Assembly (NCBI RefSeq): GCF_032884065.1
Contig: NC_088867.1
Coordinates: forward strand, 30,992,252-31,056,251
DNA from: Artemia franciscana
Lineage: Eukaryota > Arthropoda > Branchiopoda > Anostraca > Artemiidae
DNA length: 64,000 bases
Direction: 5' to 3'
How positions within the stretch are numbered: the first letter of the stretch is position 1; every line of letters begins with the position of its first letter. The position numbers and the translations under genes were made by a program. The notes under the pieces are model-generated. The model saw nothing but the letters and a program-made list of their open reading frames with translations, was not told the origin of the DNA and did no database searches. Shown here piece by piece: positions 54,411-64,000 of the stretch.

Positions 54411-55804
54411 GTTGTTCATTGCACCAAAAATTTTCTATCTGCAAAAGAAATACTCAATGCTTGAAGTTGGCATTTGAGCGATAATAATAATAAATATCAG
54501 TCATAAGAAGTTAATTGAACTCGGGGGAAGTTATTCCTATTACAAATTTGCTTGGTATTCCTTATCATTTGTAATTTAGCTCAATGGAAGATATATTTGA
54601 CATTTTGTTCTTAAAGCGCCAAATAGAAGCGTGACTTGTCCGCAATTTGTTGTCTACAGGGTTTCTAACTGAACAAATTTGTGTCAAAAGGACACATTCC
54701 CATATGCCAGGACACAGTTACATAAAAGGGCAAAAAAGTAACACATTTTAGAAATTTGGGACATAAAAGGGCAAAACAGGGACATATTTTGTAAATTTAA
54801 GACAGAAAACAAAACATTTCACAACTTGATATACATTTTGTTTAAAAAAGTATTACTTTTCACCAAAGGGCTTTTTGCTTTTTCTAAGTATTATCTAAGC
54901 ACCTATGTTTTTTTTTCAGAAATATAGTAAGCAAAGAATTTTATCCAACATAAGGGATTCACATGTTTATATAGGTTTCGTACTTTCACACTTGAGTCTT
55001 TTTGCTTGAATATTTTATATGGATTTTTCTGTTTTCATATATTTTTCTTAATTGACCGCTTTGAAAGAGGTTTAAAAAGCGTTTGTTGGTCAGTGTAGTA
55101 CAACTTGTAAAAAAAAATTAACCTCTAGTTTTGTAATTTCAAAAAATACCCATTACATCTAAAATTGCGCTTTTTGGATGGTCAGGAGACACCAATTCAT
55201 GTACCAACAAGCTGGCAGCTCCGATTTCTTGCGAACTGTTGCACTTTTGCGTTTTTGTCACATGTTTTTGGTCATTGTCGTACTGTATTACTACGACACA
55301 GAAAACCGCACTTTTCCATGAAAAGCCAGAAAGTGTCTCACAAAACTGCTACAATTTCGTTTTCAATTGGAAAATCGACTTTAATATGTGAAAGAAAAAT
55401 AAAAATTGTCAACAGCGACTTTTCTGTGTTTGTTGTTTAATTAGAATATAGCGTCGCTTCTCACTTTTTGACGGTATGTCATTTCAAGCAATTCTATTAA
55501 CTGAAAAAAATAAAGAATCCTCACCGAGCAAAAAAGAGCTTGAGCCTTGGAAATTTAGATTAGTTAGTGCTCAGTGATTTTGATCCAATTTAATTTTGTA
55601 TTCAGTCATGGAACAAAGTAAGAACCAACAAAAACTAAAAAAACAAGAAAGGTTAGGGGAGCTTTTTTTAACCTCAACATCAAAATTCAGTATGTTATTT
55701 GCGAAGTCCTAGTTTTACGTGTTAGCTGCAGGGAGTGGTGTTCCTTTTACTAAGCTAACATACCAACAGAGGGGTGACACTTTTTGTAAGCATGCAGTTT
55801 TCAA
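54411..55804. other. Unassigned AT-rich stretch
   Basis: Contains a weak local repeat near 54690-54800 (ACATAAAAGGGCAAAA twice) and a 91-codon frame at 55165-55440 without recognisable domains. No gene is supported. Confidence 0.35.
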
Positions 55805-56090
55805 CATAAATTAGCTAGAATGAAATTGAATACATCACTTTATGCTGTTTTATATGCTCTTTTTTACTTCAATGATTGTTTTTTGAGGAAATTAAAGTTA
55901 GAACCCTTAAAGGGAATAAGAAGGTTCAAAATAGCGCATGGTAACCAAAAGTCAAGAAACACGTTTCTGAAAAAAAACTTTTGGGGGAGAAAAAATGCCA
56001 TTTTGGTAAATTTGCACTTTCCAAAATAATTTAGCAAGGATGATAATGAATACCTCACTTGATAGCTTCATGTATCAAACAGTTCGTGAT
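55805..56090. mobile_element. Decayed family 3 repeat, two direct arm copies
   Basis: ATTAGCTAGAATGAAATTGA (from 55810) and ATTTAGCAAGGATGATAATG (from 56030) are variants of the arm of 50264-50967, here in the same orientation. AACCCTTAAAGGG between them is also shared. Confidence 0.6.
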
Positions 56091-56459
56091 AACAAACTGC
56101 AAGTAAGGAATGAAGCGGCTCATTAGTAGCCTGAATTCTAAAAATCGGAACATTGATGTAAATAGTAAAAGAGTCGGCTTATTATGTTGATTCCAAATAT
56201 ATAACATAAATTAAGCTTAGTGTTACACATCAAATGCTAAGACCCTAAGAAACATTTGTCTGAATTTAAAAATCGGGGAAGTACCCCTGAAAATCAAAGA
56301 ACCTTAATAAATATCAAACAACCAGATTCAACGTATCAGAGAACCCTACTGTCAAGGATTCAAACTCCTATTTTCAAAAATGTGGAATTTATTAATTTTT
56401 GCCAGAAGAAAGATCATCTAAACGTGTTTATTTGTTTTTTTCTCAGGGGTGATCGTATT
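56091..56459. other. Unassigned AT-rich stretch
   Basis: Nothing recognised. Confidence 0.35.
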
Positions 56460-56700
56460 GAACCAATAGTCCAATAATGTCGGGGAAGGGGTCATCTGAA
56501 CGGAAAATAAAAGTTCTAGTGTCCATTTTAAGTGAACAAAAAGATTGGAGGGCAGCTATTCCCCCTCCCTTGCCCCGTTTTCCCCCAAAATCGTCTGCGC
56601 AGAATTTTGAAATAGCCATTTTGCTCAGCATAGTTGAAAGATCCAAAAACTGTGTCTTTGATGATAACACGACCCCCGCAGCTCCAAATGGAAGGTTCTT
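56460..56700 (-). repeat. Single G-run monomer, minus strand
   Basis: The reverse complement reads GGATCTTTCAACTATGCTGA, GCAAAATGGCTATTTCAAAA, a G-rich run, then GCTGCCCTCCAATC and a TTTTAxAA block, matching the unit of 11930-13075. Confidence 0.8.
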
Positions 56701-57689
56701 AATATGTAAAATTTGCCGATTGTTTACATATAGTATTTATTATTGGGAAGTTTGCATATATTTCTCGAGTGGAAGAGGCGTGGTCAACCCTCTCCTGGGG
56801 GATTTTCTATCGGGGACAAAATTTTTGGGGGACTGAACTTTCCAGGGGAAATATTAAACTAGGGGAAATATGCCAGATTTCCATTACGAAATTATTTTTA
56901 TTTGCTTCACTTTGTCTTTGTCAACTCAATTTTACGATTGAAGATGTAAAGGGTATTCGTCCAGGGTAAATTTTCACCGGGATTGAATTGTCTAAAGGAT
57001 CTTTTTGTGGGAGGGGGTGGATTTTTCTGTGGAGGTGGAGCCAGATTTCTTGGTATTATTTAAAAAACCATCAAAATTAAATTAAAAAAAAGTTTTTAAA
57101 ACTGAAAGTAGGGAGAAACATTAAACCTTAAAACAAACAGAAATTACTGTGTACACGGAGGGGGTACCTCTTCCTCAACACCTCGCTCTGTACACAAATG
57201 TCTGAATTGTGTCCCGATTCTTTAATAATGATTCCTGAAACATAATAGAGAAATAAGAAGATTTTCTTAAGCACTAAACAACTTTAGTGTGAAGAGAGAG
57301 GTGTTGAGGAGAGGGCAATCCTCTTAATATACAGGAAAGAGATACAAGTTTTAGAATTTAACTGTGTTGTTTATACAAACTATTTGATATTGAAATGTAC
57401 TGCAGAATGAAAGATCACCGGTTCAAACTTGGCTGCCCTCATTTTTACTCGGAATTGAAGTAAAGAGCTATGACATTGAGCATTAACATTAAGTAAGTAA
57501 AAATGATAGAAAAAGGTTATAAAATTAATTTATCAAACAGTTATATGTATCTTTGTATTGTTTGAAAAACGATCAGTAATTAATCTCATAAAAGTATGTT
57601 TTTTTAACTGCAAATAAGAAGAAACACTAAAACTTAAAACAAACAGAAACTATTCCACATATGAAAGGATTTTCCCCTCCTCAACGACT
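56701..57689. other. Unassigned stretch with G runs
   Basis: Related phrases such as AAACATTAAACCTTAAAACA occur near 57119 and in variant form near 57625, hinting at a further decayed repeat. No gene signature. Confidence 0.35.
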
Positions 57690-58415
57690 TGCTCTTTAAA
57701 CGGATTATCACCCGCCTATCACTTTTGACTTTCTAAAAGGGCACTAGGACTTCTGATTTCCAGTTGAATGTACCGCATCCAAACGTTATACGATATTGGA
57801 ACATCCTTTCTAGAAAACATGAAATATTAGTAATGGGCAATTAATGTAGGTTATAACCATTGCCCCGAGGGCCACGATGGGAGGGGTGTTACATACAGAA
57901 ACATATTTACTAGAACTTTCATCCATACTTAACACTTTAAGGAAACTATAGGCTTGGAAGGGGGACGGTTGCCTTCCAATCACTTTCAACTGGTAAATGG
58001 GCACTAAAACTTCTAATTTCTCATCCAAAAAGCCTCCTCCCAATTTTTTATGACCATCATCTCCATAAAAACCTTATATGTCGCCAAGGTATAGCTTATA
58101 GCCCTTCCCCTGAGGGTTGTGGTGGGGGAGGCTTGTCATTTTCAAAGAATTATTTACTGGATCTTTCAAATACGCTGAACAAAATGGCTATTGGAAACAT
58201 TTTATTTGGCTACATTTGGAATTAGCGTGGGAGGGGGGTTGGCTGCCTTCCAATCACTTCGGAGTATTAAGAAGGGTACTAGAACTGCAACTTCCAATCG
58301 AATGAGCCTATTTTTAAGTTTCTACGACAACTCTTTTTATAAAAAATCTTTGTCTGAAAAAAATAATACATTGTGACCACATCGCTCTTTACTTAGGCAG
58401 TGCGGCGCTGCCTAC
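57690..58415 (+). repeat. Block of about three G-run monomers with terminal hairpin
   Basis: Landmarks ACCATTGCCCCGAGGG (57857) and GCCCTTCCCCTGAGGG (58100) lie about 243 bp apart, with TTGCCTTCCAATCACTT blocks between. As at 13050, the block ends after a TTGTGACCACAT phrase with TAGGCAGTGCGGCGCTGCCTA, a stem-loop near 58396-58416. It ends about 375 bp before the candidate Yif1 exon 1. Confidence 0.85.
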
Positions 58416-58419
58416 GATC

Positions 58420-58791
58420 GAAACCATAAGTTTTTTGAAGGCACGAATCAAAGATCTTATCAGAGAAGAAGAAAAGATTTTTCTTTGTTTTTCTTATCTG
58501 CTAAATATATATATTGTTTAATATATGGCGTAACACATGGATTTTTAATGTTTAAGGGATTAATTTTAATCGCTGGGTTCCAAGAACTCTGTCCAAAGAA
58601 ATCAATGAACAGGCTTGCACTTTTTGCGTGGCAGAAGCCCGGCTTGTCGCGCTCTTTTTGTAGAAAAGTACTTGCTTGGCTCTCTTTCTCCCACGTTGAC
58701 GAAGTCGCAGCCGGCAAATCTGTCTTCAACATTTGGGGAAGAATCGTAAACACTTTCAAAATTTTGGGCAGAAGGATAGTAAAAAAGAAAA
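58420..58791 (+). promoter_or_regulatory. Presumed promoter and 5' UTR upstream of candidate exon 1
   Basis: About 370 bases lie between the end of a repeat block (near 58415) and the ATG at 58792. An AAATATATATATTG stretch near 58502 could act as a TATA-like element. The interval has a 110-codon open frame that runs into the exon in another frame, probably by chance. No transcription start can be fixed from sequence alone. Confidence 0.35.
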
Positions 58792-58954
58792 ATGAATCGG
58801 GCTTCAAGAAAGCCTAAGAGAAATAGACCAGGTCCTGAAGATACTACGAGCTACATGTATCCACCAGAACAAATGTATTCTATGCCTCATCAGGGTTTTG
58901 GTCAAGAACAGTACCCGGGTTTTGAACCAATGATCCACCCTGAATACTCACAAG
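58792..58954 (+). CDS. Yif1: Candidate Yif1 coding exon 1, out of order
   Basis: The ATG at 58792 opens MNRASRKPKRNRPGPEDT, then a Tyr/Met/Pro/Gln-rich stretch ending HPEYSQ, and reaches a donor, CAAG|GTATTT, at 58954/58955. The exon leaves in phase 1, exactly what the acceptor at 3853 needs, and the joined codon is Gly. The basic start followed by Pro/Gln/Tyr-rich sequence suits the cytosolic N-terminus of YIF1. All seven exons then total 1035 bases (345 codons including stop). It lies 23 kb downstream of the last Yif1 exon, beyond the 100-N gap. It may belong to this gene (contigs misordered), to a second tandem copy whose exon 2 lies past base 64000, or to another gene with a chance phase match. 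Confidence 0.7.
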
Positions 58955-59975
58955 GTATTTTTTATTTTTGTCTGTTGCTTGTTCTCAAGGTTTTTCTAAA
59001 GGCTATTGGTGCTTGGGTCAAAACGAATTATTGTGGCCCCTTCCACTCAACAACAGTAAAAATAAGGCATGGAAGCACCATTTGTGGCATCCCCCCAGTT
59101 CTGGATCCCAATTTATAAGGTTTTAAAGATATGCAAATACATTTCCTAAATTTTGAAACAAAAACATGGATATGGCTCAGAATTCTACTCAAATAGGCTA
59201 ACAGGAATTGCATTTTTCAGAACTAAATGCAACTGGTAACTGAAAATTATGGTAAAATGTTGTTTTGTCAAAGTTTCAATAGGTATAGACATGTCATGTA
59301 GGCAAATTTCAGGGCCCTCTAGAGGGAGAAGGAGTGGAGGTGGGTACCTCAAAATACCTTCCTGGGACATAGCCTACTTTAGCCTTTAGACCCATCCCTG
59401 AAAGTTTCATTTTCCTAACCTAACCCCTTTCCAAGATAGCCAAAAGTCAATCAACTAGAATTTTACCAAATTTTCAGCAAAATTCTGAAAAATGAACATG
59501 AATTCATCTGTTTTTTCTGTTTTTAAGTAATCTAAATTCATAGTTAGACACCATCAATGCCACCTATCAAAACATATTAATGGGCAAGTAGGCTATGATA
59601 ATTTAGGGCAACTAGGGTTGGGTTAGATTAGTTAGATGCCACTTGGGTGTTTATTTGTAAAGGATTTTTTAAACTTATAGAATAGTTCAACCTGCTTAAG
59701 TGACAGAAAATTGCTTAGCCATTTGGGATCCAAATTTTTAAAGTTGCCACACATTATGATACCAGCATTAGGATACAAGGATTATACATTGCCAGTGCAA
59801 TGCTGAAAGTAAGCCATAAGGGCCACATTCTAGATAGTCAACAAGGTATATTTCCAGTAATGTCACTTCCTTAGGTAACTTCTTAGGCCTGCATCACAAC
59901 CATAAAACTTCAAAACCTTGTTTATTTGGTGTATTTTTGTAATTGAGAACTCTTTTTATTAATGATCAGTAAACA
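58955..59975. other. Sequence after candidate exon 1, nothing recognised
   Basis: Presumed start of an intron. AT-rich; no second exon, repeat family or RNA gene was identified. Confidence 0.4.
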
Positions 59976-60346
59976 TATCACAGTTCATATTATTGACTTG
60001 GCAATAAAGTGAACATACCACTTGATGCCTTCTTTTATGCTCTTTATGAATATAATAATTGCTTGTATTGCAAATTCAAATTTAAGCACTTTTTGAACTA
60101 ACCTAACTATAAATAATTTTGACAATGAGACAATATTTTTTTGAAAACAACTAAGAAAACATAGTATTATTTTCTCAAAAACCACTGATAACTCATACTT
60201 TAATTGAGAATTTGTCATTTTTAAGAGCTCAAAAAGTGCTTAAATCTAAATTTGTGATAGAAGTGATTATTATATTTGTAAAGAGCATAAAAAAGGTATC
60301 AAATGGTATGTTCACTTTATTGGTATGTCAATAATATGAATTGTGA
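59976..60346. mobile_element. Foldback MITE (family 3 relative)
   Basis: The left arm TTCATATTATTGAC...CAATAAAGTGAACATACCA (from 59984) pairs with the right arm TGGTATGTTCACTTTATTGG (60304-60323) and its continuation over more than 100 bp. The inner part, AATAATTGCTT with TTTTATGCTCTTT, is shared with 50264-50967. No coding capacity. Confidence 0.75.
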
Positions 60347-60528
60347 TACATTTACCTTGGTGATCAACAAATAATACCAACACCACCACTATATCCAAAT
60401 GCCATAAGGCATCATTCTTTGTTTAGAGTAAGTATTACATCCATCAAATACAACTAGGCTAACTCCTCAGTCATGGATCCCAATTCACGAGTACGAGCAA
60501 TGCCAACAAGTTCATTTACCTCTATATG

Positions 60529-60765
<237 letters not shown>

Positions 60766-60829
60766 GTTTGCATAATTCTTCTGTAACTAACATTTTATCA
60801 CCAGATGACTCAGTTTCAAATACCCTTAT

Positions 60830-62150
60830 CTAAGAGATTATTTTAGTTGCTATTCTCATAATTTGAGTTGGCTAGATGAGATGCCAATTAAATTAATTAT
60901 TAAATGTGTTAATCTTTTATCTACTCCTTTAACAACAGTTTTTAACCAATATTTTATTGATGGCATTTTTCCAAGTTAAAAAAAAAGAAAAAAAAAGATG
61001 CATGTTACTCCAATTCCCAAGTGTTGTTTATTTGAGAACCTAAAAGATAAGATACATTCCCAACAATTTAGATTTAAACCTAGATAAGTACTGTTCATTA
61101 TTGAATTACAATGTTGGACACCATTCTTAAACATTTAGAAAAAGATGGGGTGTATGTTATTATGTTATTTTCTGGCATAGTTGAGGCTTTTGACAGCCTT
61201 GAACATAATGCAGAAGTGGAAGAAGCTAAGGTTATTGGTTCCCATCCATCTGTTATATGTATGCTTGATAGTTTTCTTGTTAAGAGATCTCAGCATGTCC
61301 AACTCCCTGATTGTGAAGCCATCTGGATTTTTGGATATTTTTTTGTGGTTTGCCACAAGGGACTAAATTAGGGACACTTTAATTTATTATTGTTCACAAC
61401 CATATTTTAACAACAATGACATGACAAGAATTCTAGTGATTTAAAAGCAGAATTAAGACAGGTAAAGCTGAAAGTGAGACTAAAAGCTCTTCTATGACTT
61501 TTTCCTTCTTAAAGGTTGACTGCTGCTCTTCATATAATTCCCTACTGCCAACAAAGAAAATAGTTGAAATACTTGGAATACTTTTTGGACATAGATTTAA
61601 TATAGAACTTGCATGTTGACTATCTGACTAAAAACGGTTGCTCATTTTTACATTCTTTTTCTGACCTTAAGAGATTTGGTATCCCAACTGAAGTCTTAAT
61701 ATCAGTATAATGAAATTATGTCAGACCTTCTCATGAATATGCCTGCCTAGCTTGGCATCCAGGCCTAACAAAAGATCAATCAGATAGACTTGAGATTGTA
61801 CAAAAAGGAGCTGTAAAAATTATATTTTAACACAACTACTCAATATATTATTAGACACTGAAACATCTAAACTTGAAATCATTGGATGGTCATAGACATA
61901 AGTTGACATATCAATTTGGACTAAATTGTTTGACTCCAACTCATCATGGTTTATTACCTGACCCTGAGAGTGAGACACTAGACTCCAACAGATAAAAACA
62001 ATTCTCTACAATCTATGTATAAAGATTCTGTTTATGACTCATTTTAGTCTCTTGACCTTTAACCTTTCTTAGTCCTTATTTTGTTTTGTCTTTTTTTAGA
62101 CATTGACTTGCTCATGTTAGCTACAGCTATCTTAGTGAATAAATATATTG
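60830..62150 (+). mobile_element. Heavily decayed LINE fragment
   Basis: RT-like traces: an open frame at 61111-61371 with MLFSGIVEAFDSLEHN (the F-D-x-x-x-A-F-D region) and VICMLDSFLVKRSQHVQL, followed by FFVVCHKGLN where PQGT/S is expected. Later ILGILFGHRFNIEL recalls the YLGV block. It ends near TAGTGAATAAATATATTG. Many stops and shifts; clade uncertain (CR1/L2-like). Confidence 0.65.
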
Positions 62151-62639
62151 TAAACTATTCAATAATTGGTAGAAGAAATCCTTCTCTTGTTCACTCTATT
62201 TGCTGATAGGGGCACACACCACAATGACAGTCACTTACACTTGCACATTTACAGATCTTGCTTGCACAATGAATTCACTGACAGTTTCCTAGTTTGAAAG
62301 GGATTTCCAAGCTCTCTTACTTATAAATAGAATATAATAGAATATATTTATTCACTACAATAGCAGGAGCTAGCATTAGCATGTCATGACAAAAATAATT
62401 TATACCTTCAAAAACACTCACAGAAAAATTTAAACACATTATATTAATCAAACATTAAATATTAGTCATGTCAATATTATTAAAAGGATGGGTAAAATGT
62501 GGGACAAATGATTTGAAATATCTGTCAGTTGCTCAGTGGGCTGAGCAAGTCAGTAACTGTGGACAATTCTTTTTTATTTGTCAGAGTCTACTAACCAGAA
62601 TGAGGCAGACTCTGTCTGCTGACCACGTGCCTCTGGATA
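62151..62639. other. Unassigned spacer
   Basis: AT-rich, with a short D-arm-like hairpin GCTCAG-TGGG-CTGAGC near 62533-62548 but no matching B box. Nothing else recognised. Confidence 0.35.
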
Positions 62640-64000
62640 TGGGGTTTCTCCCCTAACTAAACACTCTGACCAGGACGGCCGTAACCTCATATGGTGGGTG
62701 GAGCCCACCCCGGGGATCTTGGTACCTAGGTTTAACCTAATTCTAATCAGATTCCAGGCCTAGGGTCGGTTGGGCTAGCAACCCTCCACCTGAAATTTAA
62801 GTGCTACAAAAAGTGACAATATAGCCTTGGACCCGGATTCCCTTTTAAGATCTTGACCATTGCATGTCAATGGACATGCTGATGACATCAGAAAGACTGA
62901 CAGACTAAACCTTATGGACCAAAAGGGGCTGCAAATAGCCACCTGGAATGTCTTGACTCTGAATGCACCTGCATCAAAGAATCTACTCTCTGAAGAACTT
63001 TGCAAGAACAAAGTGTCAATTGCAGGTCTTACAGAAACACGTCTTACCGGAAGCAGAGAAGAGCAAATAGGTAACAGTGACTCATTGCTCTGGTTTGGAG
63101 GAAGCTCAAGAAGGAATGGTGTTGGCCTTGCACTAAATAGCCTTACAAGAAAGGCCTTACTTTTACACAAAGCTGCATCTGACAGATTAATGAAGGCCCA
63201 CTTTTGACACAAGCATGGCAAGATGACTGTCATCATATGCTATGCCCCGACCAATGATTTTGATGATGCAATTAAGGAGGATTTCTACTCTTCTTTGTCC
63301 AGATGCCTTGCAACAGTACCCCCCCCCCCCCCCCCATGTTATAACTGCTATCCTTGGCGACTTTAATGCGACAGTGCACAATGATATGGGTGTATGGCAT
63401 GGCACAGTTGGTCCTGTATCCCCCAACCCACTTAACGACAATGGGCTCTGCTTACTTGAACTGTGCCAATCTCATGACCTTTACATTGCAAACACCTACT
63501 TCCAACGCAAAACTATTCATCAGTACATGTGGTATAGTAGTGATGGTTGTACAAAGAAGATGATTGACTACGTCATTATTTCCAAACACTGGAGATCATT
63601 GGTGAAGAACTGCAGAACTTACATCAGCAGAGCTTGGAAACGCAGACCATAGGCTTATGTGCGCTGATCTTTGGCTTCGCCTCCATGCACAACAATTAGA
63701 AATTAAAGCCGTTGCTGCGGATATTGGGAAACTAAAGGAACCAGATACTCACCAGAAGTACAGTATCAAGATACCAAATCACTTCAAGGCCCTTGCCTCA
63801 CTTAATAGCAGCAAAGATCTCTGGAAGCATTTTAAATTGCAGACAAGCGAAGCAGCACAACTAGTGCTCAGCAAGAGGAGTTATCCAAAGAAATCATGGC
63901 TAACTAATGAAACACTGCAAGTCATAGATCAAAGGCGGAAGGCAAGACTTCTTGGGGACATGACCACATATCAAAGGCTCAATGGAGTGCAGAACAGACT
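62640..64000 (+). mobile_element. Second RTE-like LINE family, little decayed, runs off the edge
   Basis: A GC-richer 5' UTR (about 62640-62860, with GGTGGG-TGGAG-CCCACC stem) precedes the endonuclease. The sequence is more intact than the other LINEs here and continues past base 64000, so the RT is not visible. It differs from the copy A family in sequence and 5' UTR. Confidence 0.85.
62860..63720 (+). pseudogene. Endonuclease of the right-edge RTE-like LINE
   Basis: The frame 62860-63207 has GLQIATWNVLTLNAPASKNL, SIAGLTETRLTG and NGVGLALN, then a TGA inside KAHF-HKHGKMTVIICYAPTN. A run of 17 C (about 63318-63334) shifts the frame, after which VITAILGDFNATVHND and LYIANTYFQ follow to 63652. 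NADHRLMCADL near 63635-63665 is in another frame. Three breaks in all; APE motifs N-W-N-V, T-E-T-R, G-D-F-N and D-H-R-L are all present. Confidence 0.85.

Noticed and set aside
55165-55440. 91-codon frame rich in Cys/His/Phe
   Set aside because: No motif, no splice context and no support from neighbours; probably chance.
62533-62548. tRNA-like D arm GCTCAG-TGGG-CTGAGC
   Set aside because: No B box or T arm follows at a usable distance; the hairpin alone is not evidence of a tRNA.

Overview
The window is AT-rich, intron-rich eukaryotic DNA packed with decayed transposable elements and long TA microsatellites. It holds one recognisable host gene, a YIF1-family Golgi/ER membrane protein, spread over introns of 4.5 to 9.9 kb. 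The organism is probably an invertebrate, most likely an arthropod and perhaps a crustacean. That rests on the repeat mix (RTE-like and other LINEs, Helitrons, Penelope-like fragments) and is an inference. A run of exactly 100 N at 38380-38479 marks a scaffold join.

Left of the gap: a LINE copy already in progress at base 1 (to about 3556); YIF1 coding exons 2 to 7 on the + strand (3853-35487); and, inside its introns, an RTE-like LINE (5195-8525), a tandem-repeat block (11930-13075), two inverted copies of one Helitron family (13148-14291 minus, 21251-22543 plus), a second LINE of the base-1 family (14435-18410 minus), a tRNA-derived SINE-like head (about 20190-20260), a foldback element with a hammerhead-ribozyme-like core (22731-22992), a MITE (27984-28188) and another Helitron (31578-33404 minus). 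Between YIF1 and the gap lie another foldback copy and two more Helitrons of the second family in the + orientation.

Right of the gap: LINE fragments of several families (38480-44690, 49255-50160, 60830-62150), RTE-like copies (40279-41180, 51875-54410), an old broken Ty3/Gypsy-type fossil (45828-48994), an inverted-repeat transposon family (50264-50967, about 55805-56090, 59976-60346), more copies of the G-run tandem repeat, and a fairly fresh RTE-like LINE running off the right edge (62640-64000). Amid these, at 58792-58954, sits an exon that looks like coding exon 1 of YIF1. It ends in the phase exon 2 needs, and with it the seven exons total 1035 bases, exactly 345 codons. It lies 23 kb downstream of the last exon, which suggests a contig-order error at the N gap or a tandem gene duplication.

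The most interesting signals are the displaced YIF1 exon, the foldback elements with a hammerhead core and a 13-bp target duplication, and the short Helitrons that carry a tRNA-like segment, an array of TGACGTCA-type octamers and a small charged repeat protein. All element families and domains were recognised by eye; no database search was run.
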